Origin: Bacteroidetes bacterium UBA6183
GTDB taxonomy: Bacteria > Bacteroidota > Bacteroidia > UKL13-3
Direction: 5' to 3'
Length of the DNA stretch: 64,000 nucleotides
Assembly (NCBI GenBank): GCA_002422865.1
Contig: DITN01000065.1
Span: 29,339 to 93,338, forward strand
How positions within the stretch are numbered: position 1 is the first letter of the stretch; every line of letters starts with the position of its first letter. Below the pieces are notes generated by a model that saw nothing but the letters and a program-made list of their open reading frames with translations, was not told the origin of the DNA and ran no database searches. This document shows, in pieces, positions 1-8,024 of the stretch. A program made the translations under genes and the position numbers.

Positions 1-191
1 ACAGACCATAGCGTCTGTTGTGCGCATTGGGTAGGCTGTGTGTTAGTGCGTGTATCGAGAGGTGATTTTTATAGTAATCCACTTCTCGATACAAAAAACT
101 CATTCGTGCCTCATTCGTTTTTCACTCGAAGAGGCTTTAATTAAAAAAAATTTAATCCTCCGTGGTGTAAAAACTGCGGAGGATTTTTTTT
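1..191. repeat. Direct repeat copy 1, non-coding
   Basis: First copy of a unit of about 180-190 bases that recurs at 210-388. It may begin before the window. The order is: a GC-richer head, an imperfect inverted repeat (arms 51-64 and 80-93, one mismatch), a doubled CTCATTCG word, then a terminator hairpin. The main difference from copy 2 is an 11-base insertion (TTTATAGTAAT) in the loop of the inverted repeat. No open frame of useful length is present. It could be a duplicated 3' end of an upstream transcript or a duplicated small-RNA-like unit. Confidence 0.85.
154..191 (+). terminator. Rho-independent terminator in repeat copy 1
   Basis: Stem AATCCTCCG (154-162) pairs with CGGAGGATT (177-185), followed by a run of T. 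All pairs are Watson-Crick. Confidence 0.8.
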
Positions 192-209
192 CAGCCCCCT
201 CGAGCAGGC

Positions 210-388
210 ACAGACCATAGCGTCTGTTGTGCGCATTGGGTAGGCTGTGTGTTAGTGCGTGTATCGAGAGGTGATTCCACTTCTCGATACAAAAAACTCA
301 TTCGTGCCTCATTCGTTTTTTACTCGAAGAGACTTTAACTAAATAAAAATTAATCCTCTGTAGTGTAAAAGCTGCGGGGGATTTTTTT
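210..388. repeat. Direct repeat copy 2, non-coding
   Basis: Second copy of the unit at 1-191, nearly identical over the first 100 bases and more diverged in the terminator. The inverted repeat has arms 260-273 and 278-291 with a loop of only 4 bases. An 18-base spacer (192-209) separates the copies. The cyclophilin gene starts 44 bases downstream. Confidence 0.85.
352..388 (+). terminator. Terminator in repeat copy 2
   Basis: Stem AATCCTCTG (352-360) pairs with CGGGGGATT (375-383), then T-rich. Compared with copy 1, two pairs have become G-U wobbles (U-A to U-G and C-G to U-G), so the primary sequence changed but the hairpin was kept. Confidence 0.75.
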
Positions 389-432
389 CTTTTCTCTCCT
401 AAATACGTATGTTTGAGTAAACACTACTATTG

Positions 433-1083
433 ATGAAAAACATATACTTAATTATTGCGGTGCTGTTTGTATTTGCGTCATGTACCAAAGAAGAAACACC
501 AAAACCACAAACGCCAACCAATACCGATACGGTAGAAAAAATTATTCAAATCAACACCTCTTTTGGTACCATGTATATGTGGTTGTATAAAGAAACGCCA
601 CTTCATCGCGCTAACTTTTTAGGTTTGGCTGATACCAACTTTTTTGATAACACCACGTACCACCGTATCATCAGTAATTTTATGATTCAGGGTGGAGATC
701 CTAACTCAAAAGATAGCGACCCGAATAATGATGGTTCAGGTGGACCGGGTTATACCATTCCCGCTGAAATCGATACAAGCAAACACCGTCATGCACGTGG
801 TGAGGTAGCCGCAGCACGTTTGGGTAATGCACAAAATCCTTTAAAGGCATCAAGTGGTTCACAGTTTTACATTTGTCATTCTACTTCGGGTACTAAACAT
901 TTAGATAATGAATACACCGTTTTTGGCAAAATTATTAAAGGTATTGAAGTGGTAGATGCAATTATTGTTCAACCTAAAAACGCCAGCACCAACCGCCCAC
1001 TTACCGATATAAAAATGGATGTAAATGTGGTGGAGAAAACACGCCAACAATTGCGCACCGAATTTAATTTTGAAGCCAATTGA
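433..1083 (+). CDS. Cyclophilin-type peptidyl-prolyl isomerase, lipoprotein
   Basis: A 216-residue proline cis-trans isomerase of the cyclophilin family, likely a folding helper in the envelope. A short hydrophobic signal ends in FASC with Cys17 as the lipidation site. The residues after it are TKEE, which matches the K-(D/E)2 export signal of Bacteroidota surface lipoproteins, so the protein may sit on the cell surface rather than face the periplasm. The catalytic domain shows YHRIISNFMIQGGDP and SGSQFYI, both cyclophilin signatures. The ATG at 433 was chosen over the TTG just before it. The stop overlaps the next start by one base (TGATG), so it is co-translated with arfB. Family is certain; cell location is inferred. 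Confidence 0.92.
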   Translation: MKNIYLIIAVLFVFASCTKEETPKPQTPTNTDTVEKIIQINTSFGTMYMWLYKETPLHRANFLGLADTNFFDNTTYHRIISNFMIQGGDPNSKDSDPNNDGSGGPGYTIPAEIDTSKHRHARGEVAAARLGNAQNPLKASSGSQFYICHSTSGTKHLDNEYTVFGKIIKGIEVVDAIIVQPKNASTNRPLTDIKMDVNVVEKTRQQLRTEFNFEAN

Positions 1084-1490
1084 TGCAACATTTTGTTCCT
1101 CCGTTTTTAAATAAAGAGTTTACGGTTAAAACTAGTCGTAGTGGTGGTGCTGGTGGGCAAAATGTAAATAAGGTTGCTACCAAAGTGTTGCTTGAGTTTA
1201 ATGTACAATACTCGCAGTTATTAACGGAGGAAGAACGTGTTGTTTTGCTTGAGAAATTAGCAGATAAACTTACATCAGAAGGTGCAATTCAAATTGTGGC
1301 TCAAACAGAACGCAGCCAGCTGGCCAATAAAGAAATTGCATTTAAAAAAATGTACCAATTGTTGAATAAGTGTTTTGTAGTGCGCAAAAAACGTAAGGCA
1401 ACTAAACCTACAAAATCATCGGTGCAAGAAAGATTAACTTCCAAAAAACGTGATGCAGAAATTAAGTTGATGCGGAAAAAAGTGCGGTAG
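1083..1490 (+). CDS. arfB: Alternative ribosome-rescue factor ArfB (peptidyl-tRNA hydrolase)
   Basis: A 135-residue stand-alone release-factor-like protein that frees stalled ribosomes by hydrolysing peptidyl-tRNA. The GGQ motif is at residues 24-26 inside SGGAGGQNVNK, which is the hallmark of ArfB/YaeJ/ICT1. There is no codon-recognition domain. The C-terminus is a Lys/Arg-rich tail (KKRK, SKKR, MRKKVR) that in this family enters the empty mRNA channel. The length matches the family. The start ATG overlaps the stop of the cyclophilin gene by one base. Confidence 0.93.
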   Translation: MQHFVPPFLNKEFTVKTSRSGGAGGQNVNKVATKVLLEFNVQYSQLLTEEERVVLLEKLADKLTSEGAIQIVAQTERSQLANKEIAFKKMYQLLNKCFVVRKKRKATKPTKSSVQERLTSKKRDAEIKLMRKKVR

Positions 1491-1642
1491 AGAAGGAGCT
1501 CTCACAGAACGCACGGAATTTCATAGAAACCGTAAGGCGAACTAGGCTTCAGTTGTGTTATGTTTCTCATAGAAAGCTACTAAATTATAAACCTTACATA
1601 TCTATCATCATCCGAAGCCTTGGCGAAGGATGACAACCTCCA

Positions 1643-2323
1643 CTACTTTCCTGAAACCGCCTTCACTTCACGTTGCATATTCAGCATCGTTACATAAGGT
1701 CCTTCTGCAATAAATAAATTAATAATCCAACTTGGAATATGCCCTGCAGGGTCAAAAAATAATTCGTATTCGCCTTTGGTTTGTCCGTTGGGTAATGAGG
1801 TATAATGCCAAGTGGCTCTGCCGTTTTTTATACGCACATTTCCTTCCACTTCGGCACCGTAATTGGGTAAAGAGTGTGAGTGCATGCGATAACTTCCATC
1901 AGCATCTTTACTCAACTTAGTAATAGAGTACTGGTCACGGTCATCAACAGGCCAAGGTGCATCTGTAATATGGTAATAAATTACTTCTTGCTTAGAAATT
2001 TGTTTCACCACCACACTTTTTTTGCATTTGTAAATCCAGTTAGGGTAATGGCTTACATTCATAGCAACCTTTAATACATTTTCTATTGGTGCATCAAAAA
2101 TAACTTCAGCCCTAATTCCTTTTACCGGATAATCAGGAACATTAGAAGTAAACACCTTGATGTTGTTAGCCGCTTTTACCATGTGCCACGAAACAGGCGC
2201 ATGTGCAAACGTAAACACATGCATCAACACCAAAAGCAATAAAATGCTGTACCGGTTTTTATTCGGTAACTTCGGTGTTATTGTCGATTTTAGGTGCTCT
2301 TTTCGAGCCTTTGTATAATTCAA
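1643..2323 (-). CDS. START-domain lipid-binding-like protein, start uncertain
   Basis: A START/SRPBCC-fold protein that probably binds a hydrophobic ligand in the periplasm. Visible family features are YPNWIYKCKKSVVV, WPVDDRDQY and the closing helix with MLNMQREVKAV. The long form starts with TTG at 2323 and overlaps the upstream methyltransferase by 65 bases. A signal-peptide-like stretch (NRYSILLLLVL...FTFAHA) begins only after residue 23, so translation may really begin at a TTG or GTG codon near 2230-2240. The first ATG, at 2224, would cut the hydrophobic stretch in half. The fold is clear; the start and ligand are not. Confidence 0.75.
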   Translation of the reverse strand: MNYTKARKEHLKSTITPKLPNKNRYSILLLLVLMHVFTFAHAPVSWHMVKAANNIKVFTSNVPDYPVKGIRAEVIFDAPIENVLKVAMNVSHYPNWIYKCKKSVVVKQISKQEVIYYHITDAPWPVDDRDQYSITKLSKDADGSYRMHSHSLPNYGAEVEGNVRIKNGRATWHYTSLPNGQTKGEYELFFDPAGHIPSWIINLFIAEGPYVTMLNMQREVKAVSGK

Positions 2324-3452
2324 ACTTGTAGTATTTACACTCCAATGGGCCGTTAAACAAAGTTAATCGCTGACTGGCAGCCAAACCTACTTTTTTTAAT
2401 GCACCTACATTTGAAGAGATGATCCAAGCAGTATAACCATCGAAGTCTTGTTTTAGTTTGTCGCCAATCTGTTTATAAAACGGACCAATTTCTTCAATGG
2501 GTAAACGTTCGCCATACGGAGGGTTCATCACCACTAAACCTGCCACACCTTGAGGTGGTTTTACTTCTTCAAAACGTTTATTACTTAACTTGATGTCTTC
2601 ATCCAAACCTGCACGTGTGGTATTGGCACGGGCAATTTCTATGGCTTTAAACGTTTTATCACTCCCCATAAAAATGGTATCCGTTTCTTTGATGTTGGCT
2701 TTGGCTTCATCAACAATACTTTGCCATAATTTACGGTCGAAGTTTTTCCAATGCATAAATCCGAAGTGTTTTTTAAACAAACCTGGGGCAATGTTTTTGG
2801 CATACAATGCGGCTTCAATTAATATGGTTCCGCTACCGCACATGGGGTCAACAAAAGCACCTTTACCATCCCAACCGGTTAATAAAATCATTCCGGCTGC
2901 GGTAACTTCATTTATTGGTGCAAGGGTTTGTTCGGTACGGTAACCTCTGCGGTGTAAACTCTCTGCCGAACTATCAAACGAAATGCTTACTTCATCGCGT
3001 ACAATATGCACCGCAATACTTAAGTGTGGGTTGGTAATATCAACGCTAGGTCTGCGACCAAATTTATCCCTGAACCTATCAACAATAGCATCCTTTGTTT
3101 TTTGAGAAACAAACTGAGAATGGTTAAAATAATCAGTACTTAAACTGGTATGTACAGCCAATGTACCATCCACATCAAGGTAATCTTCCCAGCTGATGCG
3201 TCTTATTTCTTCATATAAATCACGGTCGTTGCGCGCCTTGAATTTTATAAAAGGTACCAATATTTTTAACGCGGTACGTGTGCAAAGGTTTGCACGGTAC
3301 ATTACGCCTAAATCTCCGGTAAAACTAACGGCCCTGTTGTGTTTTTCAACATCGGTGGCACCTAGGTTAAGCAGCTCGTTTACCAACACAGGTTCAAGAT
3401 ATTGCTGTGTAGTGGCCACCATGTTAAATGTTTGTTGTGTAAAAGAATACAT
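2259..3452 (-). CDS. THUMP-domain rRNA guanine-N2-methyltransferase (RlmL/YpsC-like)
   Basis: A 397-residue class I SAM-dependent RNA methyltransferase of the RlmL/YpsC group, expected to methylate a guanine of 23S rRNA. The N-terminal third is a THUMP RNA-binding domain with the RVxTRTALKI-like segment (here CTRTALKILV). The catalytic domain has the SAM motif DPMCGSGTILIEAA and the base-flipping motif NPPYGERL. It lacks the second methyltransferase half found in the fused enterobacterial RlmKL. A start at the ATG at residue 11 (MVATTQQ) is equally plausible. The START-domain gene follows with an overlap. Confidence 0.9.
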   Translation of the reverse strand: MYSFTQQTFNMVATTQQYLEPVLVNELLNLGATDVEKHNRAVSFTGDLGVMYRANLCTRTALKILVPFIKFKARNDRDLYEEIRRISWEDYLDVDGTLAVHTSLSTDYFNHSQFVSQKTKDAIVDRFRDKFGRRPSVDITNPHLSIAVHIVRDEVSISFDSSAESLHRRGYRTEQTLAPINEVTAAGMILLTGWDGKGAFVDPMCGSGTILIEAALYAKNIAPGLFKKHFGFMHWKNFDRKLWQSIVDEAKANIKETDTIFMGSDKTFKAIEIARANTTRAGLDEDIKLSNKRFEEVKPPQGVAGLVVMNPPYGERLPIEEIGPFYKQIGDKLKQDFDGYTAWIISSNVGALKKVGLAASQRLTLFNGPLECKYYKFELYKGSKRAPKIDNNTEVTE

Positions 3453-3466
3453 AAATATATAGGGGG

Positions 3467-3474
3467 CAAATGTA
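3467..3474 (-). promoter_or_regulatory. Bacteroidota -7 box (TACATTTG) before the methyltransferase
   Basis: On the minus strand this reads TACATTTG, a perfect match to TAnnTTTG. It lies 14 bases before the ATG at 3452. No TTTG is seen at the usual -33 distance. The leader would be short. Confidence 0.5.
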
Positions 3475-3526
3475 ACCTAAATCTAGTTAGGTATTATATT
3501 CGCGCCACTTATTTACACTTTTGATT

Positions 3527-4804
3527 ATGAATATATTGTTAATTGGCTCTGGTGGACGTGAACATGCATTTGCTTATAAACTAACTCAAAGCACCTTGTG
3601 TACCAAGTTGTTTGTTATGCCCGGCAATGCCGGAACGGACCAATTGGGGGTTAATGTTCCAATCAATCCGCTTGATTTTGCCATTGTAGGTAAGTTTTGT
3701 GTTGATAATGAAATTGGATTGGTGATAGTAGGACCTGAGGAGCCTTTGGTTAAAGGGATGCGCAATCATTTTATGGCCGATAATCATTTAAAAACCATTC
3801 CGTTTGTTGGGCCTGATGAAATAGGCGCACAAATGGAAGGCAGTAAAGATTGGAGCAAAGCGTTTATGAAACGCCACCAAATACCCACCGCAGCCTACGA
3901 AACATTTACGTTTGAAACCATACATGCGGGTGTTGATTATGTGAAGAACCACAGTTTACCTGTTGTGTTAAAAGCAGATGGGCTTGCAGCCGGTAAAGGA
4001 GTTTTGATTTGCGAAAGCAATGAAGAAGCGGTTACCGAAATTCAAGCCATGATTAAAGAACAAAAGTTTGGTGCAGCAAGTGCTAAGGTTGTGGTGGAGC
4101 AGTTTTTAAAAGGCATTGAGTTATCTGTTTTTGTGGTTACGGATGGTAAAAATTATAAGGTATTGCCAAGTGCAAAAGATTACAAACGTATTGGCGAAGG
4201 TGATTCCGGTTTAAATACAGGAGGCATGGGTGCTGTTAGTCCGGTGCCATTTGCCGATGATGTGTTTATGCAAAAAGTAGAAGAGCGCATTATTAAACCA
4301 ACCATTAATGGTTTGGTAAAAGATGGTATACATTACGTTGGTTTTATTTTTATAGGGTTGATGAGCATGGATGGTGAACCTTATGTGATTGAATACAACA
4401 GCCGCATGGGCGACCCTGAAACTGAAGTGGTATTACCACGTATTGAGAGTGATTTTGTGGAGTTGATGTTGGCCACCGGAAAAGGAACTTTAAACGAATA
4501 TGATTTAAAAGTATCAAACCAAACTGCCGTAACGGTAATGTTGGTTGCTGAAGGGTACCCGGGCGATTATGCCAAAGGTAAAGTAATGACAGGTTTTGAT
4601 GAGGTGAAAGATTCGTTGTTGTTTCATGCCGGAACCAAAAAGAATGATAACGGAGATTTGCTAAGCAATGGCGGACGATTATTGGCCATCACCTCATTTG
4701 GTAACAATGTAAAAGAAGCAGTAACAACATCGTTAACCAATGCCGAAAAAATACAATACGAAGGCAAGTACTACCGTAAGGATATTGGGTACGAGTTTTT
4801 GTAA
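3527..4804 (+). CDS. purD: Phosphoribosylamine-glycine ligase
   Basis: PurD (GAR synthetase, 425 residues) joins glycine to phosphoribosylamine with ATP, the second step of purine synthesis in the cytoplasm. It shows the N-terminal GSGGREHA (residues 7-14), PEEPLVKG, the ATP-grasp loop KADGLAAGKGV and the signature RMGDPETEVVLPR. The length equals that of stand-alone bacterial PurD; no PurM or PurN domains are fused. ATG 3527 was chosen over the in-frame TTG six bases earlier. It stands alone, divergent from the methyltransferase and ended by a bidirectional terminator. Confidence 0.97.
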   Translation: MNILLIGSGGREHAFAYKLTQSTLCTKLFVMPGNAGTDQLGVNVPINPLDFAIVGKFCVDNEIGLVIVGPEEPLVKGMRNHFMADNHLKTIPFVGPDEIGAQMEGSKDWSKAFMKRHQIPTAAYETFTFETIHAGVDYVKNHSLPVVLKADGLAAGKGVLICESNEEAVTEIQAMIKEQKFGAASAKVVVEQFLKGIELSVFVVTDGKNYKVLPSAKDYKRIGEGDSGLNTGGMGAVSPVPFADDVFMQKVEERIIKPTINGLVKDGIHYVGFIFIGLMSMDGEPYVIEYNSRMGDPETEVVLPRIESDFVELMLATGKGTLNEYDLKVSNQTAVTVMLVAEGYPGDYAKGKVMTGFDEVKDSLLFHAGTKKNDNGDLLSNGGRLLAITSFGNNVKEAVTTSLTNAEKIQYEGKYYRKDIGYEFL

Positions 4805-5010
4805 ATGTATCTCAGTTTGTTTATCAGTAAAGTTTTTAACGCAGAGGTACGCGGAGAAAAGATAGAGGAGTTGGTCGCACGAACGGGAGGTCGCAGCGTT
4901 AATTCTTTCGGAATTTTTAATAATCAAACGATTTGAAAACAGCTCCGATACTCTTATTACTCAATAGTGTTCACCCTACGGATATAAAGTTTTGTAATGA
5001 TATAAAATAA

Positions 5011-5047
5011 AACGGGAGTTGCTTACAACAAGTACTCCCGTTTTTTT
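5011..5047. terminator. Bidirectional terminator
   Basis: AACGGGAG (5011-5018) and CTCCCGTT (5035-5042) form a stem with T runs on both strands. It serves purD on plus and the barrel-protein gene ending at 5071 on minus. The rest of the purD-to-barrel gap holds an AACGCAGAGGTACGCGGAG word near 4838 of the kind scattered in Bacteroidota intergenic DNA, and nothing else recognised. Confidence 0.8.
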
Positions 5048-5070
5048 ATTGCTTACACATTTGTAGTTTA

Positions 5071-5697
5071 CTAAAATTTCTTTTGATTAAAATGATAACC
5101 AACTCCTAACTCAAGTCTAAAAAACATAGGATAATAATCTGCAATTACGGGTGTTCTGTATAACGGGAAACCGAGGTTGAATAACAGTTCGCTGTAAATC
5201 CTTTTTGAAAAAGTATATTTCATTCCTCCTCCAAAAGTTAAGCCAACAGCATTAACTGTTTTTGTTTCTTTGTTCATCAAATCTCTTTCGGGTAGCAAAA
5301 CTTTATATGAGTTCAGTTTGCCATGATGAATCAATCCACCAACATTTCCAAACAGCTTAAACTTATTGCTGTTTTTACCCAAATAATAACGGTACTCCGG
5401 CTGAATAAAAAATCCGGTGATGTTGTTAAATGTTTCTGTTGCTCCACCAAAATCTATGATATATACAGGATTTGAACCGTAGTTAATTTGCACACCCATT
5501 GATTGATTGGATGAATCGGGTAAATATTCGTAACCTAATGAATATTTTACAGGAGTAAATTCTCTGTACTTTTCAGCATATAAACCATTAAAGTATGGCG
5601 TGAAATAACCAAGAATATCAGTTCTGATGTAATGTTGTTGAGCTAATGTATTGGTAACTACCATCACCAAACAAATGAATAAAATCCTTCTGAACAT
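5071..5697 (-). CDS. Predicted outer-membrane beta-barrel protein
   Basis: A 208-residue exported protein. The signal peptide ends at TLAQ. The mature part has alternating aromatic/hydrophobic strands (YRYYLGKN, VGLTFGGGMKYTFSKRIYSELLFNLGF) and ends in LELGVGYHFNQKKF, with an aromatic final residue as is usual for small barrels inserted by BAM. It follows the EF-hand gene by only 3 bases and is surely co-transcribed with it. No specific function is recognisable; porin-like or structural roles are both possible. Confidence 0.7.
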   Translation of the reverse strand: MFRRILFICLVMVVTNTLAQQHYIRTDILGYFTPYFNGLYAEKYREFTPVKYSLGYEYLPDSSNQSMGVQINYGSNPVYIIDFGGATETFNNITGFFIQPEYRYYLGKNSNKFKLFGNVGGLIHHGKLNSYKVLLPERDLMNKETKTVNAVGLTFGGGMKYTFSKRIYSELLFNLGFPLYRTPVIADYYPMFFRLELGVGYHFNQKKF

Positions 5698-5700
5698 TTT

Positions 5701-7842
5701 CTACATCCAAATCTTAATCACGCCATATTTCCAAAGCATGTAAAAAATCATTCCGGCTATTAGCGAGAGTAAAATTAAATAAGGTAATAAAGGACGTTTC
5801 TTTTTTGTAAAAGGGTCGTTTAAGTTTACTTGCGCTCCGGCAGGCAAATCGGCCAGGTGTGTTAATGTATTACCAAACTGTATATTAACAGTGGCTCTTG
5901 CATTAATGGCCCAACCATTTGCATCTAATAAAGGAGCGAGGTTACGTTTACGTAATTTTAAGTAGGCCATAATCATAGATGGTCCTGAAATTACCAATAT
6001 CAAACCTATGATGGCCAAGGGCATTTTCCACCATGTTAAAGCAACAAAACCTGATATTACAGAAGCTATTGCGGTACCGATTGCACCTAGGGCTAAACTA
6101 ATGGCCGCAAAAATTCCCACAAACTTACCAATATCAAATGGTGGTGGAGGTGGCGCTTTTTGTTCGGTTAATGCTTTTGCAGGCATTTCTTCTATCGATT
6201 TTGTGGCACTGGCTGTTACCTTATTGTCTTCTTCGGCCGCAAACTTGTTTACTTGTTTCTCAATAAAATTAGAAACCTTACGGTAAGGTGCCCAAAATGC
6301 TTGCTTTATACTTATTGGGTTGTCAATTATTTTTACTACGGTAGCATCCCAGTCCATGCCGTTTCTATCGTAAAACACTGCATTTCTTCCCACTACTAAA
6401 TTATCAATATCACCATTGGTAAGTGCTGCCACAATGGTCATTTTTTCGTTGGTGGTTTTTGATGTACAATCACAATACATTAAAAACATATCGCTATAGC
6501 CGGCCATGGTATTGTGTTTGGCCATGTCATTTACTTTTATACACAAATCGCAACTGCGTTGGTCAATGTATAAAGTTCCTGCCTGAAAAATAGCCTCTGA
6601 ATCAGGCGAATAAAAATCGTAAAAGGTTACAAAGTTTTTAAGTAGAATAAACAAATAATGGTAATAACGCACCAACTGATCTACCATAATAATGTTATCA
6701 GCTTCATTGGCCATGGCCAAATCTTTTTGAACCAATTCGGTTAACTGAATTTCGTAGGTGTTGCTTATTAAATCGTTTATAGTGGTGTTGCCTAATTGTT
6801 CAACTGCATTTCCTTCTTTTTCATTTATCCATTGTATGTATGGCTCAAAAGTGGCCTTAATGGTTTCCCAGTTATTTTCGGTTATTTGGTTTTGGTTTGA
6901 AAACAAGGGCAACACAATTTGCTGATGAAAAGTAAGTATGGTTTTTTCCCACGCAGGATTGATGCCTTGCATAAGATTTAATGGTTTATCTGCTTCAATT
7001 TTGGCCAATGGGTAACCTGCAATTTCGTCCATACAAGTGCTTAAATCTTTAGGACTAATTGCACCCACGCGTTCAACCAATACATTTAAAACTTCGGTTG
7101 TTTGTGGGTCGAATGCTGCTAATCGGCAACGAATAAAATAATCATCAATCTTATTTTTGATGGCTAAAAAAGTAGCATAAGCTTGGTTGGTATTCAACCC
7201 AAAAGGTAAAATGGATTTATTGTTTTCGGCCTTTTGTTGCCAAGCATGGTATTGATTACATAGGTTGAAAAATAAATTGATGTGCTCTTGGTCAATACCG
7301 CTTTCACCGCTTCTGTCGGGTTTGCTGCCTACACAAGTAATTATATTTTCTATTACACCTTTTAGTAAATCATTTTGGGTTGAGTTGGACGTAATAATTC
7401 CATCTCCATTAAATGCAGAGTTTGCAAAAATGCGGTTAATGTCTGCTGTTTCACCAAGTGTAATTTCATTTGCATCAGCTTTACCTAAATTACGTAATAT
7501 GGTTTTTGCAGAGGCAAACAATGTTTTTCCTGCTTCGTTATCGGTATTTATAGCCGATAGGGGAAATACCGTTTTTGGATTTAAAATATCATCCGGATTT
7601 TTAATAACAGATACCAGCCAAGCAACGGCATCCAATATTTCGGGTACCCTTATTTGCCCGTCATTATCGGTATCAATCAGTGCCAATGTTTTGGTATCAA
7701 TCTCTAAACCACTTACCGGGCAACTTAATGCCGTCCATAGTTTTTGATCTAATTCATTCAAGTGCAATAAATCGTCTCCGCTCTCAATATTAACGCGCTT
7801 AACACCACCAACGGTGGAAAAATTCCAAACATGGTTATTCAT
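5701..7842 (-). CDS. EF-hand-containing, C-terminally membrane-anchored protein of unknown function
   Basis: A 713-residue protein not recognised as a named family. There is no signal peptide. A textbook EF-hand loop (DTDNDGQIRVPE) is at residues 57-68 with Asp at 1, 3 and 5, Gly at 6, Ile at 8 and Glu at 12. A degenerate loop (FNGDGIIT) is near 144-151. The middle is a long helical region with a cysteine cluster (CDLC...CDC). After a proline-rich linker near residue 565 come three membrane segments (about 573-605, 610-632 and 683-707). The bulk of the protein should be cytosolic if the N-terminus stays inside. It heads an operon with the outer-membrane barrel. Calcium sensing is an inference from the loop alone. 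Confidence 0.72.
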   Translation of the reverse strand: MNNHVWNFSTVGGVKRVNIESGDDLLHLNELDQKLWTALSCPVSGLEIDTKTLALIDTDNDGQIRVPEILDAVAWLVSVIKNPDDILNPKTVFPLSAINTDNEAGKTLFASAKTILRNLGKADANEITLGETADINRIFANSAFNGDGIITSNSTQNDLLKGVIENIITCVGSKPDRSGESGIDQEHINLFFNLCNQYHAWQQKAENNKSILPFGLNTNQAYATFLAIKNKIDDYFIRCRLAAFDPQTTEVLNVLVERVGAISPKDLSTCMDEIAGYPLAKIEADKPLNLMQGINPAWEKTILTFHQQIVLPLFSNQNQITENNWETIKATFEPYIQWINEKEGNAVEQLGNTTINDLISNTYEIQLTELVQKDLAMANEADNIIMVDQLVRYYHYLFILLKNFVTFYDFYSPDSEAIFQAGTLYIDQRSCDLCIKVNDMAKHNTMAGYSDMFLMYCDCTSKTTNEKMTIVAALTNGDIDNLVVGRNAVFYDRNGMDWDATVVKIIDNPISIKQAFWAPYRKVSNFIEKQVNKFAAEEDNKVTASATKSIEEMPAKALTEQKAPPPPPFDIGKFVGIFAAISLALGAIGTAIASVISGFVALTWWKMPLAIIGLILVISGPSMIMAYLKLRKRNLAPLLDANGWAINARATVNIQFGNTLTHLADLPAGAQVNLNDPFTKKKRPLLPYLILLSLIAGMIFYMLWKYGVIKIWM

Positions 7843-7971
7843 AATGATTTAGTTAACGATAAGTACAATACTTATCACTTGCTAAACTAATTAAATTGAT
7901 GAAATTTTCCTATGCATGATACCATTTTAGCTATTTATTAGTCATAGTGTTGTTACATAAACATGTGGTGC

Positions 7972-8002
7972 TTTGTTATTTATTGTAAAAAAATTAACCT
8001 TG
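7972..8002 (+). promoter_or_regulatory. Bacteroidota sigma-70-type promoter for the PNGase-like gene
   Basis: TTTG at 7972-7975, a 19-base spacer, then TAACCTTG at 7995-8002. This is the Bacteroidota -33/-7 arrangement with a single mismatch in the -7 box. The predicted start of transcription is about 15 bases before the ATG at 8025. Confidence 0.65.
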
Positions 8003-8024
8003 CAACACTACACTTACATTAATC

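Noticed and set aside
1..430. CRISPR array or IS element
   Set aside because: There are only two long units with a terminator in each, no short regular repeats and no transposase.
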